Shown here: positions 16,958 to 25,813 of the stretch, one piece after another | Layout of the letters: every line of letters begins with the position of its first letter | Numbering within the stretch: position 1 is the first letter of the stretch | Translations under genes and position numbers: made by a program | The notes under the pieces: generated by a model | Database searches by the model: none | What the model saw: the letters and a program-made list of their open reading frames with translations, nothing else | Told to the model about the DNA's origin: nothing | Source: Sphingomonas sp. PP-CE-3G-477 | Lineage (GTDB): Bacteria; Pseudomonadota; Alphaproteobacteria; Sphingomonadales; Sphingomonadaceae | Direction: 5' to 3' | Length of the DNA stretch: 64,000 nt | Assembly: GCF_003050745.1 (NCBI RefSeq) | Contig: NZ_QAOF01000002.1 | Location: forward strand, 372,001-436,000

Positions 16958-18375
16958 CCGGCCTCCCCGCACTCGAAGCGGACCTCGCCCGCCAACTCGC
17001 CCTGATCGGTCACGGTGGCGCAGACTGGACCCGCCCCCGCGCGCATCCAGACGGCCATGTCCACGACGTCGTCATCATCGGCGGCGGCCAGAGCGGACTC
17101 GCCGTCGCGTTCGGCCTGCGCCGCGAACGCGTCTCGAACATCGCGATCATCGACGAGAACCCGGCCGGCTACGAAGGCCCGTGGGACACCTACGCGCGGA
17201 TGATCACGCTGCGCACGCCGAAAGGGCTCAACCCGATCGACTTCGGCGTCCCCGCGCTCAGTTTCCGCGCATGGTATGAGGCGCAACACGGCACCGAAGG
17301 CTGGGACGCGCTCGACAAGATCCCCCGTGGCGACTGGATGGCGTACCTCCGCTGGTACCGCCGCGTGCTCGCACTCCCGGTCCGCAACGATGCGAAACTC
17401 GACCTGATCGAGCCGCTCGAACAGGGCCTCTACCGCCTCCACATCGCCGGCCAAGCGCCGCTGCTAGCGCGCAAGGTGGTCCTGGCAACCGGCATTCAGG
17501 GCGGCGGCGAATGGCACGTCCCGCCGATGATCGGGAATGCTCTCCCCCGTAACTTTTACGCGCATACCAGCGAACCGATCGATTACGCGGCACTCGCCGG
17601 CAAGCGGATCGGCATCCTCGGCGGCGGCGCCTCCGCGTTCGACAATGCCAATGCCGCGCTGGAGTCCGGCGTAGCGGCGGTCGACGTGTTCCTCCGTCGT
17701 AAAGTCCTGCCGCGGATCAACCCGATTCGCCACATGGAGCGCGTCGGTTTCACCGGCCGCTATCCCGCGCTCGCCGACGCCGACAAATACGCGGTGATGG
17801 CCGCGTTCCTCGGCCACAACCAGCCTCCGACCAACGACATTTTCGCGCGCGCCTCCGCCAAGCCCGGGTTCGCGCTACACCTCGGCGCACCCTGGCTGTC
17901 CGTCGCAAACGAAGACGACAAGGTCCGGGTAACGACACCGCACGGCGAGCATGTCTTCGATTTCGTCGTGCTCTCGACCGGTCTCGTCAGCGATTCCAGC
18001 CTGCGCCCCGAACTCAAAATGGTTGCTGGAAAGATCGCGCGCTGGGCCGACCGCTACACGCCGCCAGTTGGGCAGGCGAATGCGCTCATCGACGCGCATC
18101 CCTATCTCGGCACCGGCTTCGAGCTCCTCCCCCGCGACCCTGCTGATGGGCCAGATCTGCACGGCCTGTTCGCCTTCAACTACGCGGCACTCGTCAGCCT
18201 CGGCCTGTCCGCCTCCGCGCTCTCGGGCCTGCGCACGGCACTTCCCAGGGTCGTGAAAGGCATCACCGACCAGCTCTTCCTCGACGACCGCGAATCCCTG
18301 GTCGCCGATCTGCTCGCCTATGACGAAGCCGAATTCGTCGGCGAATGGCCTCCCGCTCAGGACGCAACCGCATGA
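16954..18375 (+). CDS. hpyO: HpyO-like FAD-dependent urate hydroxylase candidate
   Basis: A 473-residue flavoprotein with two dinucleotide-binding segments: FAD site VVIIGGGQSGLAVAFGL near residue 33 and NADPH site RIGILGGGASAFDNANAAL near residue 217. The architecture is that of flavin-containing N-monooxygenase-like oxidoreductases and unlike the PHBH-type HpxO. It lies exactly between uraD and uraH, both overlapping by ATGA, and no uricase, PuuD or HpxO gene is visible in the window. A non-homologous flavoprotein urate hydroxylase called HpyO is known from Xanthomonas; the match to it is inferred from architecture and context. The reaction would be urate + NADPH + O2 to 5-hydroxyisourate. 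Confidence 0.72.
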   Translation: MTGLPALEADLARQLALIGHGGADWTRPRAHPDGHVHDVVIIGGGQSGLAVAFGLRRERVSNIAIIDENPAGYEGPWDTYARMITLRTPKGLNPIDFGVPALSFRAWYEAQHGTEGWDALDKIPRGDWMAYLRWYRRVLALPVRNDAKLDLIEPLEQGLYRLHIAGQAPLLARKVVLATGIQGGGEWHVPPMIGNALPRNFYAHTSEPIDYAALAGKRIGILGGGASAFDNANAALESGVAAVDVFLRRKVLPRINPIRHMERVGFTGRYPALADADKYAVMAAFLGHNQPPTNDIFARASAKPGFALHLGAPWLSVANEDDKVRVTTPHGEHVFDFVVLSTGLVSDSSLRPELKMVAGKIARWADRYTPPVGQANALIDAHPYLGTGFELLPRDPADGPDLHGLFAFNYAALVSLGLSASALSGLRTALPRVVKGITDQLFLDDRESLVADLLAYDEAEFVGEWPPAQDATA

Positions 18376-18704
18376 CGACTATCTCCACGCACGTCCTGGA
18401 CACCGCCCACGGCCGCCCCGCCGTCAATGTCGCGGTCCGCCTGTCGACCCCAGCCGGCGCGTGGCTGTTCTCGGGCATCACCAACGCGGACGGCCGCTGC
18501 CCCGGCCTGCCGACGATCGCCCCCGGCCGCTATCGCCTCGAATTCTCGGTCGCCGACTATTTCCGCAGCCTCGACGTCGCCCTGCCCGACCCGCCGTTCC
18601 TCGACATCGTCGCGATCGATTTCGGAATCGCCGACGACGCCGGCCATTATCACGTGCCGCTGCTCGTCTCCCCGTTCGCCTACTCGACCTATCGCGGCAG
18701 CTGA
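18372..18704 (+). CDS. uraH: 5-Hydroxyisourate hydrolase
   Basis: A 110-residue transthyretin-like protein that hydrolyses 5-hydroxyisourate to OHCU. Both signatures are intact: the N-terminal THVLDTAHGRPAVNVAVRL with the catalytic histidine, and the C-terminal YHVPLLVSPFAYSTYRGS ending in the YRGS tetrapeptide. The ATG at 18372 overlaps the flavoprotein stop. A nine-residue upstream extension exists but would precede the conserved start. There is no signal peptide. It functions between the presumed urate hydroxylase and UraD. Confidence 0.95.
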   Translation: MTTISTHVLDTAHGRPAVNVAVRLSTPAGAWLFSGITNADGRCPGLPTIAPGRYRLEFSVADYFRSLDVALPDPPFLDIVAIDFGIADDAGHYHVPLLVSPFAYSTYRGS

Positions 18705-18705
18705 G

Positions 18706-20139
18706 ATGACCGTCAGGTTCCTGCTCGACGACGCGGTCGTCGAACTCGCCGAGGTCGATCCGACCGCGACGCTGCTCGATCACCTGCGCTACCGGATGCG
18801 CAGGACCGGCACCAAGGAAGGCTGCGCGGAAGGCGATTGCGGCGCCTGCACCGTGCTCGTCGGCGAACTGGACAGCACGGAAGACGCGGTGACGTGGCGT
18901 GCGGTCAACGCCTGCATCCTCTTCCTGCCGATGCTCCACGGCAAGGCGCTGCTGACTGTCGAGAGCCTCGTGAAGGACGGTGTCCTCACCCCGCTCCAGA
19001 CCTGCATGGCGGAAAACGGGAGTTCGCAATGCGGCTTCTGCACGCCCGGCTTCGTGATGTCGCTCCACGGCCGCAGCATCGGCGCGACCGGCCACACGCT
19101 CCCGGTCGCCGACGTGATCGCCGGCAACCTCTGCCGCTGCACCGGCTATGGCCCGATCCTCGCGGCAGGCGAAATCGTCGCACCATACCCGCGCGATGAC
19201 GCTCCGCTGGTCGCCAGACTGAAGGCGCTTGCCGAAACGGACACCGTCGCGGGACGCTTCGGCGACCGCCGATGGTTCATCCCGCGCACCGCGACCGCGC
19301 TCGCCGACCTGCTCGCGCAATACCCCGACGCACGCATCGTCGCAGGCGCGACCGATATCGGCCTCTGGGTCACCAAGGGCCTGCAGACGATCGACACGCT
19401 GATCTTCGTCGGCGACATCGCCGAACTCGCCCGGATCGACGAAACCCCGGACGGCCTGACGCTGGGTGCAGCCGTCCGCTACGCCGACGCGCACGACGCG
19501 TTCGCCCGCCTACACCCCGATCTCGGCGAACTCGTCCGACGCCTCGGCGGGCTCCAGGTCCGCAACGCGGGTACGATCGGCGGCAACATCGCCAACGGTT
19601 CCCCGATCGGCGACGGGCCCCCGGCGTTCATCGCACTCGGCGCGACCCTCACGGTGCGCAGCGCCGAAGGCCGCCGGACGATGCCGCTCGAAGATTATTT
19701 CATCGCATACGGCAAACAGGATCGCTGCCCCAACGAGTTCGTCGAGAGCCTCCACATTCCCCGACCCGGCCCCGGCGACGTCATCCACATCTCCAAGCTC
19801 GCCCGCCGGTTCGACAGCGACATCACCGCGGTCTGCGGCGCGTTCAAACTGACCGTCCGCGACGACCGGATCGCGCACGCCCGCGTCGCGTTCGGCGGGA
19901 TGGCCGCAACCCCGAAACGCGCCGTCGGATGCGAAGCGGCGCTCACCGATCAGCCTTTCACGCTGGCGACCATCCAGACCGCGATGGACGCACTCCGCGC
20001 CGATTACGCCCCACTCACCGACGTCCGCGGATCGGCCGCCTACCGCATAGACGCCGCCGCCAATCTCCTCCTCCGCCTCTGGTACAAGGCGCAGGGCGAG
20101 ACCGTCTCCGTGCTCGATCTCGAGTCCGCCGGTGGCTGA
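18706..20139 (+). CDS. xdhA: Xanthine dehydrogenase small subunit (2Fe-2S and FAD)
   Basis: A 477-residue subunit. The plant-type ferredoxin domain contains GCAEGDCGACTVLVG and the second 2Fe-2S domain contains SQCGFCTPGFVMS and GNLCRCTGYGPIL. The FAD domain follows with IVAGATDIGLWVTKG and NAGTIGGNIANGSPIGDGPP. Electrons from the molybdenum subunit pass through the clusters to FAD and on to NAD+. The ATG at 18706 lies one base after the uraH stop; the longer open frame from 18427 overlaps uraH and lacks similarity. It overlaps xdhB by eight bases. Confidence 0.94.
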   Translation: MTVRFLLDDAVVELAEVDPTATLLDHLRYRMRRTGTKEGCAEGDCGACTVLVGELDSTEDAVTWRAVNACILFLPMLHGKALLTVESLVKDGVLTPLQTCMAENGSSQCGFCTPGFVMSLHGRSIGATGHTLPVADVIAGNLCRCTGYGPILAAGEIVAPYPRDDAPLVARLKALAETDTVAGRFGDRRWFIPRTATALADLLAQYPDARIVAGATDIGLWVTKGLQTIDTLIFVGDIAELARIDETPDGLTLGAAVRYADAHDAFARLHPDLGELVRRLGGLQVRNAGTIGGNIANGSPIGDGPPAFIALGATLTVRSAEGRRTMPLEDYFIAYGKQDRCPNEFVESLHIPRPGPGDVIHISKLARRFDSDITAVCGAFKLTVRDDRIAHARVAFGGMAATPKRAVGCEAALTDQPFTLATIQTAMDALRADYAPLTDVRGSAAYRIDAAANLLLRLWYKAQGETVSVLDLESAGG

Positions 20140-22414
20140 TATCGCGCCAAAGCCCTCCAATCCGCACGACAGCGCCCGCCTCCACGTCGGCGGCGCCGCG
20201 CTGTACGTCGACGACGTCGGCGAACCCGGCGACATGCTCCACCTCGCATTCGGCCCGAGCAGCGAAGCACATGCCGGGATCGCCGCGATCGACCTCGCCG
20301 CCGTTCGCACCGCGCCCGGAGTCGTCGCCGTCTTCACCGCCGCCGACATCCCCGGCGCCAACAACGTCAGCCCGGTCGCGAAGGACGACCTCCTGCTCGC
20401 CGACGATGAAGTCCTGTATGTCGGCCACCCCATCTTCCTCGTTGCTGCCACCAGCCAGCGCGCCGCCCGCGTCGCCGCCCGGCTCGGCAAGATCGACTAC
20501 GAACCGCGCGCCGCCCCCCTCACGATCGGAGCGGCGCGTGAGGCTAAATCCGAGATCGAACCGACCCAGCGCATGGCCCGCGGCGACGCGCGCGCCGCAC
20601 TAGCCTCCGCCCCCCACAAAATCGCGGGCGGTTTCGCGATGGGCGGCCAGGATCATTTTTATCTCGAAGGGCAAGTCGCGATCGCCACCCCAGGCGAGGA
20701 TGGGCAAGTCCACATCCTCAGCTCGACCCAGCATCCGAGCGAGATCCAGCACCTCGTCGCGCACATGCTCGACCGCAACTCGGCCGACATCACCGTCGAG
20801 GTCCGTCGGATGGGCGGCGCGTTCGGGGGCAAGGAAACGCAGGCCGCCGCCTTCGCCGCCGCCGCCGCGCTGGTCGCCGACAAGACCGGCCGCCCCGCCA
20901 AATTCCGCTGCGACCGCGACGACGACATGATCATGACCGGCAAGCGGCATGATTTCGAGGTCGCCTATGACGTCGGTTACGACGACGAAGGCCGCATACT
21001 CGCGCTCCACCTCCGGCTCGCTTCACGGTGCGGCGCCACGGTCGACCTGTCCCCCGCGATCAACGACCGCGCGATGTTCCACAGCGACAATTGCTACTGG
21101 CTTCCCGATGTCGAGATCGTCTCCGAACGACTGAAGACCAACACCGTCTCCGCCACCGCCTTTCGCGGCTTCGGCGGGCCGCAGGGCATGCTCGCGATCG
21201 AGCGCGTCATCGACGACGTCGCCGCGCATCTCGGCCGCGATCCGCTGGAGGTCAGGCTCGCCAACCTCTACGCTCCCGGCCGAGCAATCACCCCCTACGG
21301 CATGACAGTCTCCGACAACATCGTCTCGCAACTCATTGCCAAGCTGCGAAAAGACGCGCGCTACGACGCGAGACGCCAGGACGTCGAGGCGTTCAACGCA
21401 GGCAACCCCATCATCAAGAAGGGCTTGGCACTCACCCCCGTGAAATTCGGGATCAGCTTCACCACCACGCATCTCAACCAGGCCGGCGCACTAGTCCACG
21501 TCTATGCCGACGGCAGCATCCAGATCAATCACGGCGGCACCGAAATGGGCCAGGGCCTCTACATCAAGATCGCGCAGATCGTCGCCGACGTCTTCGCGGT
21601 GCCGGTGTCGCAAGTCCGCATCACCGCGACCCGCACCGACAAGGTCCCCAACACCTCGGCGACCGCAGCGTCGTCGGGCGCGGATCTCAACGGCATGGCG
21701 GCCTACAACGCGGCGATGACGATCCGTGATCGGCTGACGGAGTTCCTCGAGCGGACTTTCGACTGTGACGACATCCGGTTCACCCTGGAAGGCGTGGTCG
21801 GCGGCACGGAACGCCTCACCTTCCGCGATCTCGCCCGGAAAGCGCACATGGCCCGCATCTCGCTCTCCGCGACCGGCTATTACGCGACCCCCGGCATCGC
21901 CTATGACCGCGCCGCGCACCAGGGCCGCCCCTTCTACTATTTCGCCTACGGAGCAGCACTCGCCGAAGTCGCGATCGACACGCTTACCGGCGAGCACAAG
22001 GTGCTGGCCGTCGACATCCTCCATGACGTCGGCCGCTCGCTCAACCCGGCGATCGACATCGGCCAGATCGAGGGCGGCTTCCTCCAGGGCCAAGGCTGGC
22101 TAACCACCGAAGAGCTCGTGTTCGACGACAAGGGCCGCCTGCTCACGCATTCGCCAGCCACCTACAAGATCCCGACCGCCTCCGACCGCCCGCGCCACCT
22201 GACCATCGCCCTATGGGACGGCGAGAATGTCGAACCGACGATCGGCCGATCGAAAGCGGTCGGCGAGCCCCCCTTCATGCTCGCCATCGCCGCCTTCTCC
22301 GCGCTGAACCACGCTATCGCCGCGACCGCGCCCGACACGCGCAGCCTGCCGCCGTTGAACGCGCCCGCGACGCCCGAGGCGATCCTTCGCGCGATAGCCG
22401 GTCACCGCGGATGA
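20132..22414 (+). CDS. xdhB: Xanthine dehydrogenase molybdopterin-binding subunit
   Basis: A 760-residue catalytic subunit that oxidises hypoxanthine and xanthine to urate. GTG at 20132 is the start, inside the end of xdhA. The hammerhead domain opens with GGAALYVDDVGEPGDMLHLA. The cofactor and substrate motifs GGQDHFYLEGQ, RRMGGAFGGKETQ, TAFRGFGGPQGM and NHGGTEMGQGLYIKIAQ are present. The catalytic glutamate is expected at Glu712 in AVGEPPFMLA. Length and order are those of XdhB proteins that pair with a separate XdhA. XdhC for sulfuration of the cofactor is encoded directly downstream. Confidence 0.95.
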   Translation: MADIAPKPSNPHDSARLHVGGAALYVDDVGEPGDMLHLAFGPSSEAHAGIAAIDLAAVRTAPGVVAVFTAADIPGANNVSPVAKDDLLLADDEVLYVGHPIFLVAATSQRAARVAARLGKIDYEPRAAPLTIGAAREAKSEIEPTQRMARGDARAALASAPHKIAGGFAMGGQDHFYLEGQVAIATPGEDGQVHILSSTQHPSEIQHLVAHMLDRNSADITVEVRRMGGAFGGKETQAAAFAAAAALVADKTGRPAKFRCDRDDDMIMTGKRHDFEVAYDVGYDDEGRILALHLRLASRCGATVDLSPAINDRAMFHSDNCYWLPDVEIVSERLKTNTVSATAFRGFGGPQGMLAIERVIDDVAAHLGRDPLEVRLANLYAPGRAITPYGMTVSDNIVSQLIAKLRKDARYDARRQDVEAFNAGNPIIKKGLALTPVKFGISFTTTHLNQAGALVHVYADGSIQINHGGTEMGQGLYIKIAQIVADVFAVPVSQVRITATRTDKVPNTSATAASSGADLNGMAAYNAAMTIRDRLTEFLERTFDCDDIRFTLEGVVGGTERLTFRDLARKAHMARISLSATGYYATPGIAYDRAAHQGRPFYYFAYGAALAEVAIDTLTGEHKVLAVDILHDVGRSLNPAIDIGQIEGGFLQGQGWLTTEELVFDDKGRLLTHSPATYKIPTASDRPRHLTIALWDGENVEPTIGRSKAVGEPPFMLAIAAFSALNHAIAATAPDTRSLPPLNAPATPEAILRAIAGHRG

Positions 22415-23331
22415 TCGACTGGCTCACCTGGCTCCGCGACATCGCCGCGAACCAACCCGCCGCGATGATCAGCGTCCTCGCCAGCGAAGGCTCGGCGCCA
22501 CGCGGTGCCGGCACGCGCATGCTGGTCACGGCCGGCGCGCTGCACGGCACGATCGGCGGCGGCCAGCTAGAATATCGCGCGGTCGATCAGGCCCGCGCCA
22601 TCCTCGCGCTCCCGACCGGAAGCTGGCGCGTCCAGGATTACCCGCTTGGCCCGCTACTCGGCCAATGCTGCGGTGGTCGCGTGCGATTGCTGGTCGAGAA
22701 TATCGATCCGGGCGCACTCGGCTGGATCGCCGATGCCGCGGAGGAACGCGTGCTCGTCTCGACGCTGACGCCGACTGGAATCGAGCGCCGGATAAGCCAC
22801 GACACTGTACCGACGCCGCTCTCCGCCAGGGGCCCCGCCCCGCTCCCCGGCACCAGCTTCGCCGAGATCGTCGGTCAGCGCCGCCGCCCGATCTACCTCT
22901 TCGGAGCCGGCCATGTCGGGCAGGCCATCGCCCGCCACGCCGTCAACCTGCCGTTCCGGCTCGCCTGGTTCGACACCCGCCCCGTCTTCGAAACGATCGA
23001 AGGCGTCTCGGTCGTCTCCGAAGCCGGAATCGCCGCGTGCGTCGCCGAGGCGCCCGACGACAGCGCGATCCTGATCCTCACGCACGACCACGCGCTCGAC
23101 TACCAGCTGACCAGGGCCGCGCTCGAACGACCGCCGCCCGCGTTCGTCGGTCTGATCGGCTCCGCCACCAAGCGCGCGCGTTTCGACGCCCGGCTTGACC
23201 GCGAAGGCATCCCCGCCGAAGCCCGGGCTCGCCTTACGTCGCCCATCGGCATCGCCCGCATCCCCGGCAAGGAACCCGACGTCATCGCCATCTCGACCCT
23301 CGCGCAACTCCTGCAACTGACGAGCCACTGA
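22411..23331 (+). CDS. xdhC: Xanthine dehydrogenase accessory protein XdhC
   Basis: A 306-residue chaperone that loads sulfurated molybdenum cofactor into XdhB. The N-terminal domain has VLASEGSAPRGAGTRMLV and the conserved double-cysteine GQCCGGRVRLLVE. The C-terminal Rossmann domain begins YLFGAGHVGQAIARHAVNLP and carries FVGLIGSATKRARF. The ATG at 22411 overlaps the xdhB stop (ATGA); the longer frame starting at 22213 lies inside xdhB. The TGA of xdhC overlaps the ATG of the guanine deaminase gene as TGATG. Confidence 0.93.
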   Translation: MIDWLTWLRDIAANQPAAMISVLASEGSAPRGAGTRMLVTAGALHGTIGGGQLEYRAVDQARAILALPTGSWRVQDYPLGPLLGQCCGGRVRLLVENIDPGALGWIADAAEERVLVSTLTPTGIERRISHDTVPTPLSARGPAPLPGTSFAEIVGQRRRPIYLFGAGHVGQAIARHAVNLPFRLAWFDTRPVFETIEGVSVVSEAGIAACVAEAPDDSAILILTHDHALDYQLTRAALERPPPAFVGLIGSATKRARFDARLDREGIPAEARARLTSPIGIARIPGKEPDVIAISTLAQLLQLTSH

Positions 23332-24599
23332 TGCGCAAAGCCTTCCGCGGCGAGATGCTCTCCGTCGCCCGCGATCCGCGCGAAGATCCGGACGCGGTCC
23401 GCCACGAACCCGACGGGCTGCTCGTGATCGAGGACGGTATCGTCATCGCCCGCGGCGACTATTCCGATCTCTCCGACAATTTTGCCGACGTTCCGACCGA
23501 GACGCTGCCAGGCCTCATCGTCCCCGGCTTCGTCGATGCGCACGTCCATTATCCGCAGATGGACAGCATCGCCTCGCACGGCGCTCAATTGCTCGACTGG
23601 CTCGACCGCCACATCTTCCCGGCCGAACGCGCCTTTGCCGACCGCGCGCATGCCGATGCCGTCGCAAGCGCCTTCCTTGATGAGCTGCTCCGCAACGGCA
23701 CGACCAGCGCGCTGGTCTTCCCGACCGTCCACGCACATTCGGTCGACGCGCTGTTCGAAGCCGCGCTCGACAGGCGCATGCGCATCATCTCCGGCAAGAT
23801 CCTGATGGACCTTGGCCCCGAAGGCCTCGCCGATACGCCGGAGACCGCGCGCGCGGAAACCGACGCGCTAATCCGCAGATGGCAGGGCCGCGGTCGTCTC
23901 GGTTATGCCGTCACGCCGCGGTTCGCGCTCACCTCCTCCGACGAGCAGTTGCGCGTTGCCGGTGACCTGGTGGCGGCCCATCCCGAAGTCCTGATGCACA
24001 CGCATCTGTCGGAGAACGTGCACGAATGCGCCGCCGTCGCCGCACGGTTCAGCGATGCGCGCGACTATCTCGACGTCTACGACCGGTTCGGGCTGGTCGG
24101 TGACCGCTCGGTGTTCGCACACGGCGTCCACCTGTCCGATCGCGCCTGCACCCGCCTCGCCGAAAGCGGCGCCGGGATTGCCGTCTGCCCCAGTTCCAAC
24201 CTGTTCCTGGGCTCGGGCTTCTTCGACTTCGGCCAAGCCGACGCGCATGGCATCCGCCTGGGGCTCGGCACGGACATCGGCGCGGGCACCAGCTTCTCGA
24301 TGCTGCACACTGCCGGCCTCGCCTACCAGGCCGCGCTCGCTCGCGAAGACGCCCTCGACCCGTTTCGTGCGCTGTACCTCGCCACCGCCGGGAGCGCCCG
24401 CCTGCTCCACATCGAAGACCGCGTCGGTAGCCTGGAAGTCGGTCAGGAGGCGGATTTCGTCGTGCTCGACAGCGCAGCGACGCCGCTGCTGGCGCGCCGG
24501 ACACGGGATGCAAGTCTCGCCGAGCGTCTGTTCGCCTTGCAGATCCTCGGCGACGACCGGGCAATTCTGCAAACCTACATCCTCGGACACTGCGCCTAA
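23331..24599 (+). CDS. guaD: Guanine deaminase
   Basis: A 422-residue amidohydrolase that converts guanine to xanthine and feeds the xanthine dehydrogenase. Zinc and substrate motifs are intact: GFVDAHVHYPQMDSIASHG (HxH), HTHLSENVHECA, HGVHLSDRACTRL, and LGLGTDIGAGTSFSML with the catalytic aspartate. The tail ends in the usual LGDDRAILQTYILG-like segment. The start overlaps the xdhC stop. After this gene the operon has its first real gap, 44 bases, before the nucleoside hydrolase gene. Confidence 0.93.
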   Translation: MRKAFRGEMLSVARDPREDPDAVRHEPDGLLVIEDGIVIARGDYSDLSDNFADVPTETLPGLIVPGFVDAHVHYPQMDSIASHGAQLLDWLDRHIFPAERAFADRAHADAVASAFLDELLRNGTTSALVFPTVHAHSVDALFEAALDRRMRIISGKILMDLGPEGLADTPETARAETDALIRRWQGRGRLGYAVTPRFALTSSDEQLRVAGDLVAAHPEVLMHTHLSENVHECAAVAARFSDARDYLDVYDRFGLVGDRSVFAHGVHLSDRACTRLAESGAGIAVCPSSNLFLGSGFFDFGQADAHGIRLGLGTDIGAGTSFSMLHTAGLAYQAALAREDALDPFRALYLATAGSARLLHIEDRVGSLEVGQEADFVVLDSAATPLLARRTRDASLAERLFALQILGDDRAILQTYILGHCA

Positions 24600-24643
24600 G
24601 ACCGCGCGCAGGGCTTTGCGAGACCCGCCATGGAGACGACGCG

Positions 24644-25810
24644 ATGAGACCCGACCCCGCCCACCGGATCGCGCGTGCCGTCCGCACTTTTGCGCTCTGC
24701 TTCGCGATCGCCGTGGCTGGCACCGCCACCGCACAGGAGTCCGCCAGGGCCGGCGCGCAGGATGCCCGGCGAAAAGTCATTATCGACGACGAGGGGTTCG
24801 CGTTGATGCACCTGATGCTGCTCGACGCGCCCGACGTCGACGTCGTCGGCATCACGACCGTATCCGGCAACGTCTGGGCCAATCGCGCCACGGCACTGGC
24901 TCTGCGCGGCGTCGAGATCACCGGCCGTACCGATATTCCCGTCGTGCAGGGCGCGACCTATCCGTTGCTCAATTCGGAAGCGCTGACCGATCGCTGGGAG
25001 GCACTGTACGGCAAACTCACCTGGAAGGGTGCGTGGATGAAGGCCTGGGTCCAGCCGACCCAGCAAACCACGCCGCCCTATTACGGCCCGACCGATCCGG
25101 TCGTGTTGCCCGGCGGCAATGCGAAGACGAAGCCGTCGCCGGAGATCGCCGCGATGTTCCTGATCCGCATGGTCCACGCGCATCCGGGCGAGATCACGAT
25201 CGTCGCGGCAGGGCCGCTGACCAATCTGGCCCTCGCCCAGCGGCTCGATCCGAGTTTCGCCGGGCTTGTGAAGGAACTCGTCTACATGGGAGGCAGCCTC
25301 AATCCTCGGCAGGTCCTGTCGAACCCTTCGGCCAACGAGTTCGCGCGCGAATACGTCAACACGCCGCGGCGCGAGTTCAACATCCGGTTCGATCCCGAAG
25401 CCGCGAGCATCGTGCTCCGCAGCGCCTGGAAGCGGGTGACACTCGTCCCAGTAGATCCGGCGACCGCGACACAGTTGAGCGTCGCGTTGCGCAACCGCCT
25501 CGCCAAGGTCGCCGACCCCGACGTTGCGCAGTTCATCGCCGCGATGGAACCGGGCTTTCCGTTATGGGACGAAGTGGCTGCGGCGGTCTGGCTCGATCCG
25601 ACGATCGTCACGGCGAAGGAGACGCTGTTCGTCGATGCGAACACGCAGTTCGGCGCGGGGTATGGCGATCTGCTGTCCTGGGACGAAGGGTATCAACCCG
25701 GATTGGGCGAGCAGCGCGCCACGGTCATCCGCTCCGTCGACCCTGCGAGGCTGGAGGCGTTGATGACCCGGCTGATCGCCAACGGTGCAAACCGCCGCCT
25801 CCATAAATAG
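24644..25810 (+). CDS. Exported nucleoside hydrolase-like protein with a degenerate calcium motif
   Basis: A 388-residue protein with a signal peptide (hydrophobic core FALCFAIAVAGTATA, cleavage near residue 32). GGAGACGACGCG precedes the ATG. The IunH-type nucleoside hydrolase fold is clear from VGITTVSGN, IVAAGPLTNLALA, VYMGGSL, EFNIRFDPEAA and DEVAAAVWLDPTIV. The calcium-binding DxDxGxDD loop that opens this family is not there: the sequence reads KVIIDDEGFALMHLMLLD, about three residues short, and the later HD pair reads WD. It may be a divergent hydrolase or a binding protein. Export suggests periplasmic release of bases from nucleosides. It converges on the LysR gene with a 3-bp gap. 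Confidence 0.78.
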   Translation: MRPDPAHRIARAVRTFALCFAIAVAGTATAQESARAGAQDARRKVIIDDEGFALMHLMLLDAPDVDVVGITTVSGNVWANRATALALRGVEITGRTDIPVVQGATYPLLNSEALTDRWEALYGKLTWKGAWMKAWVQPTQQTTPPYYGPTDPVVLPGGNAKTKPSPEIAAMFLIRMVHAHPGEITIVAAGPLTNLALAQRLDPSFAGLVKELVYMGGSLNPRQVLSNPSANEFAREYVNTPRREFNIRFDPEAASIVLRSAWKRVTLVPVDPATATQLSVALRNRLAKVADPDVAQFIAAMEPGFPLWDEVAAAVWLDPTIVTAKETLFVDANTQFGAGYGDLLSWDEGYQPGLGEQRATVIRSVDPARLEALMTRLIANGANRRLHK

Positions 25811-25813
25811 CCC

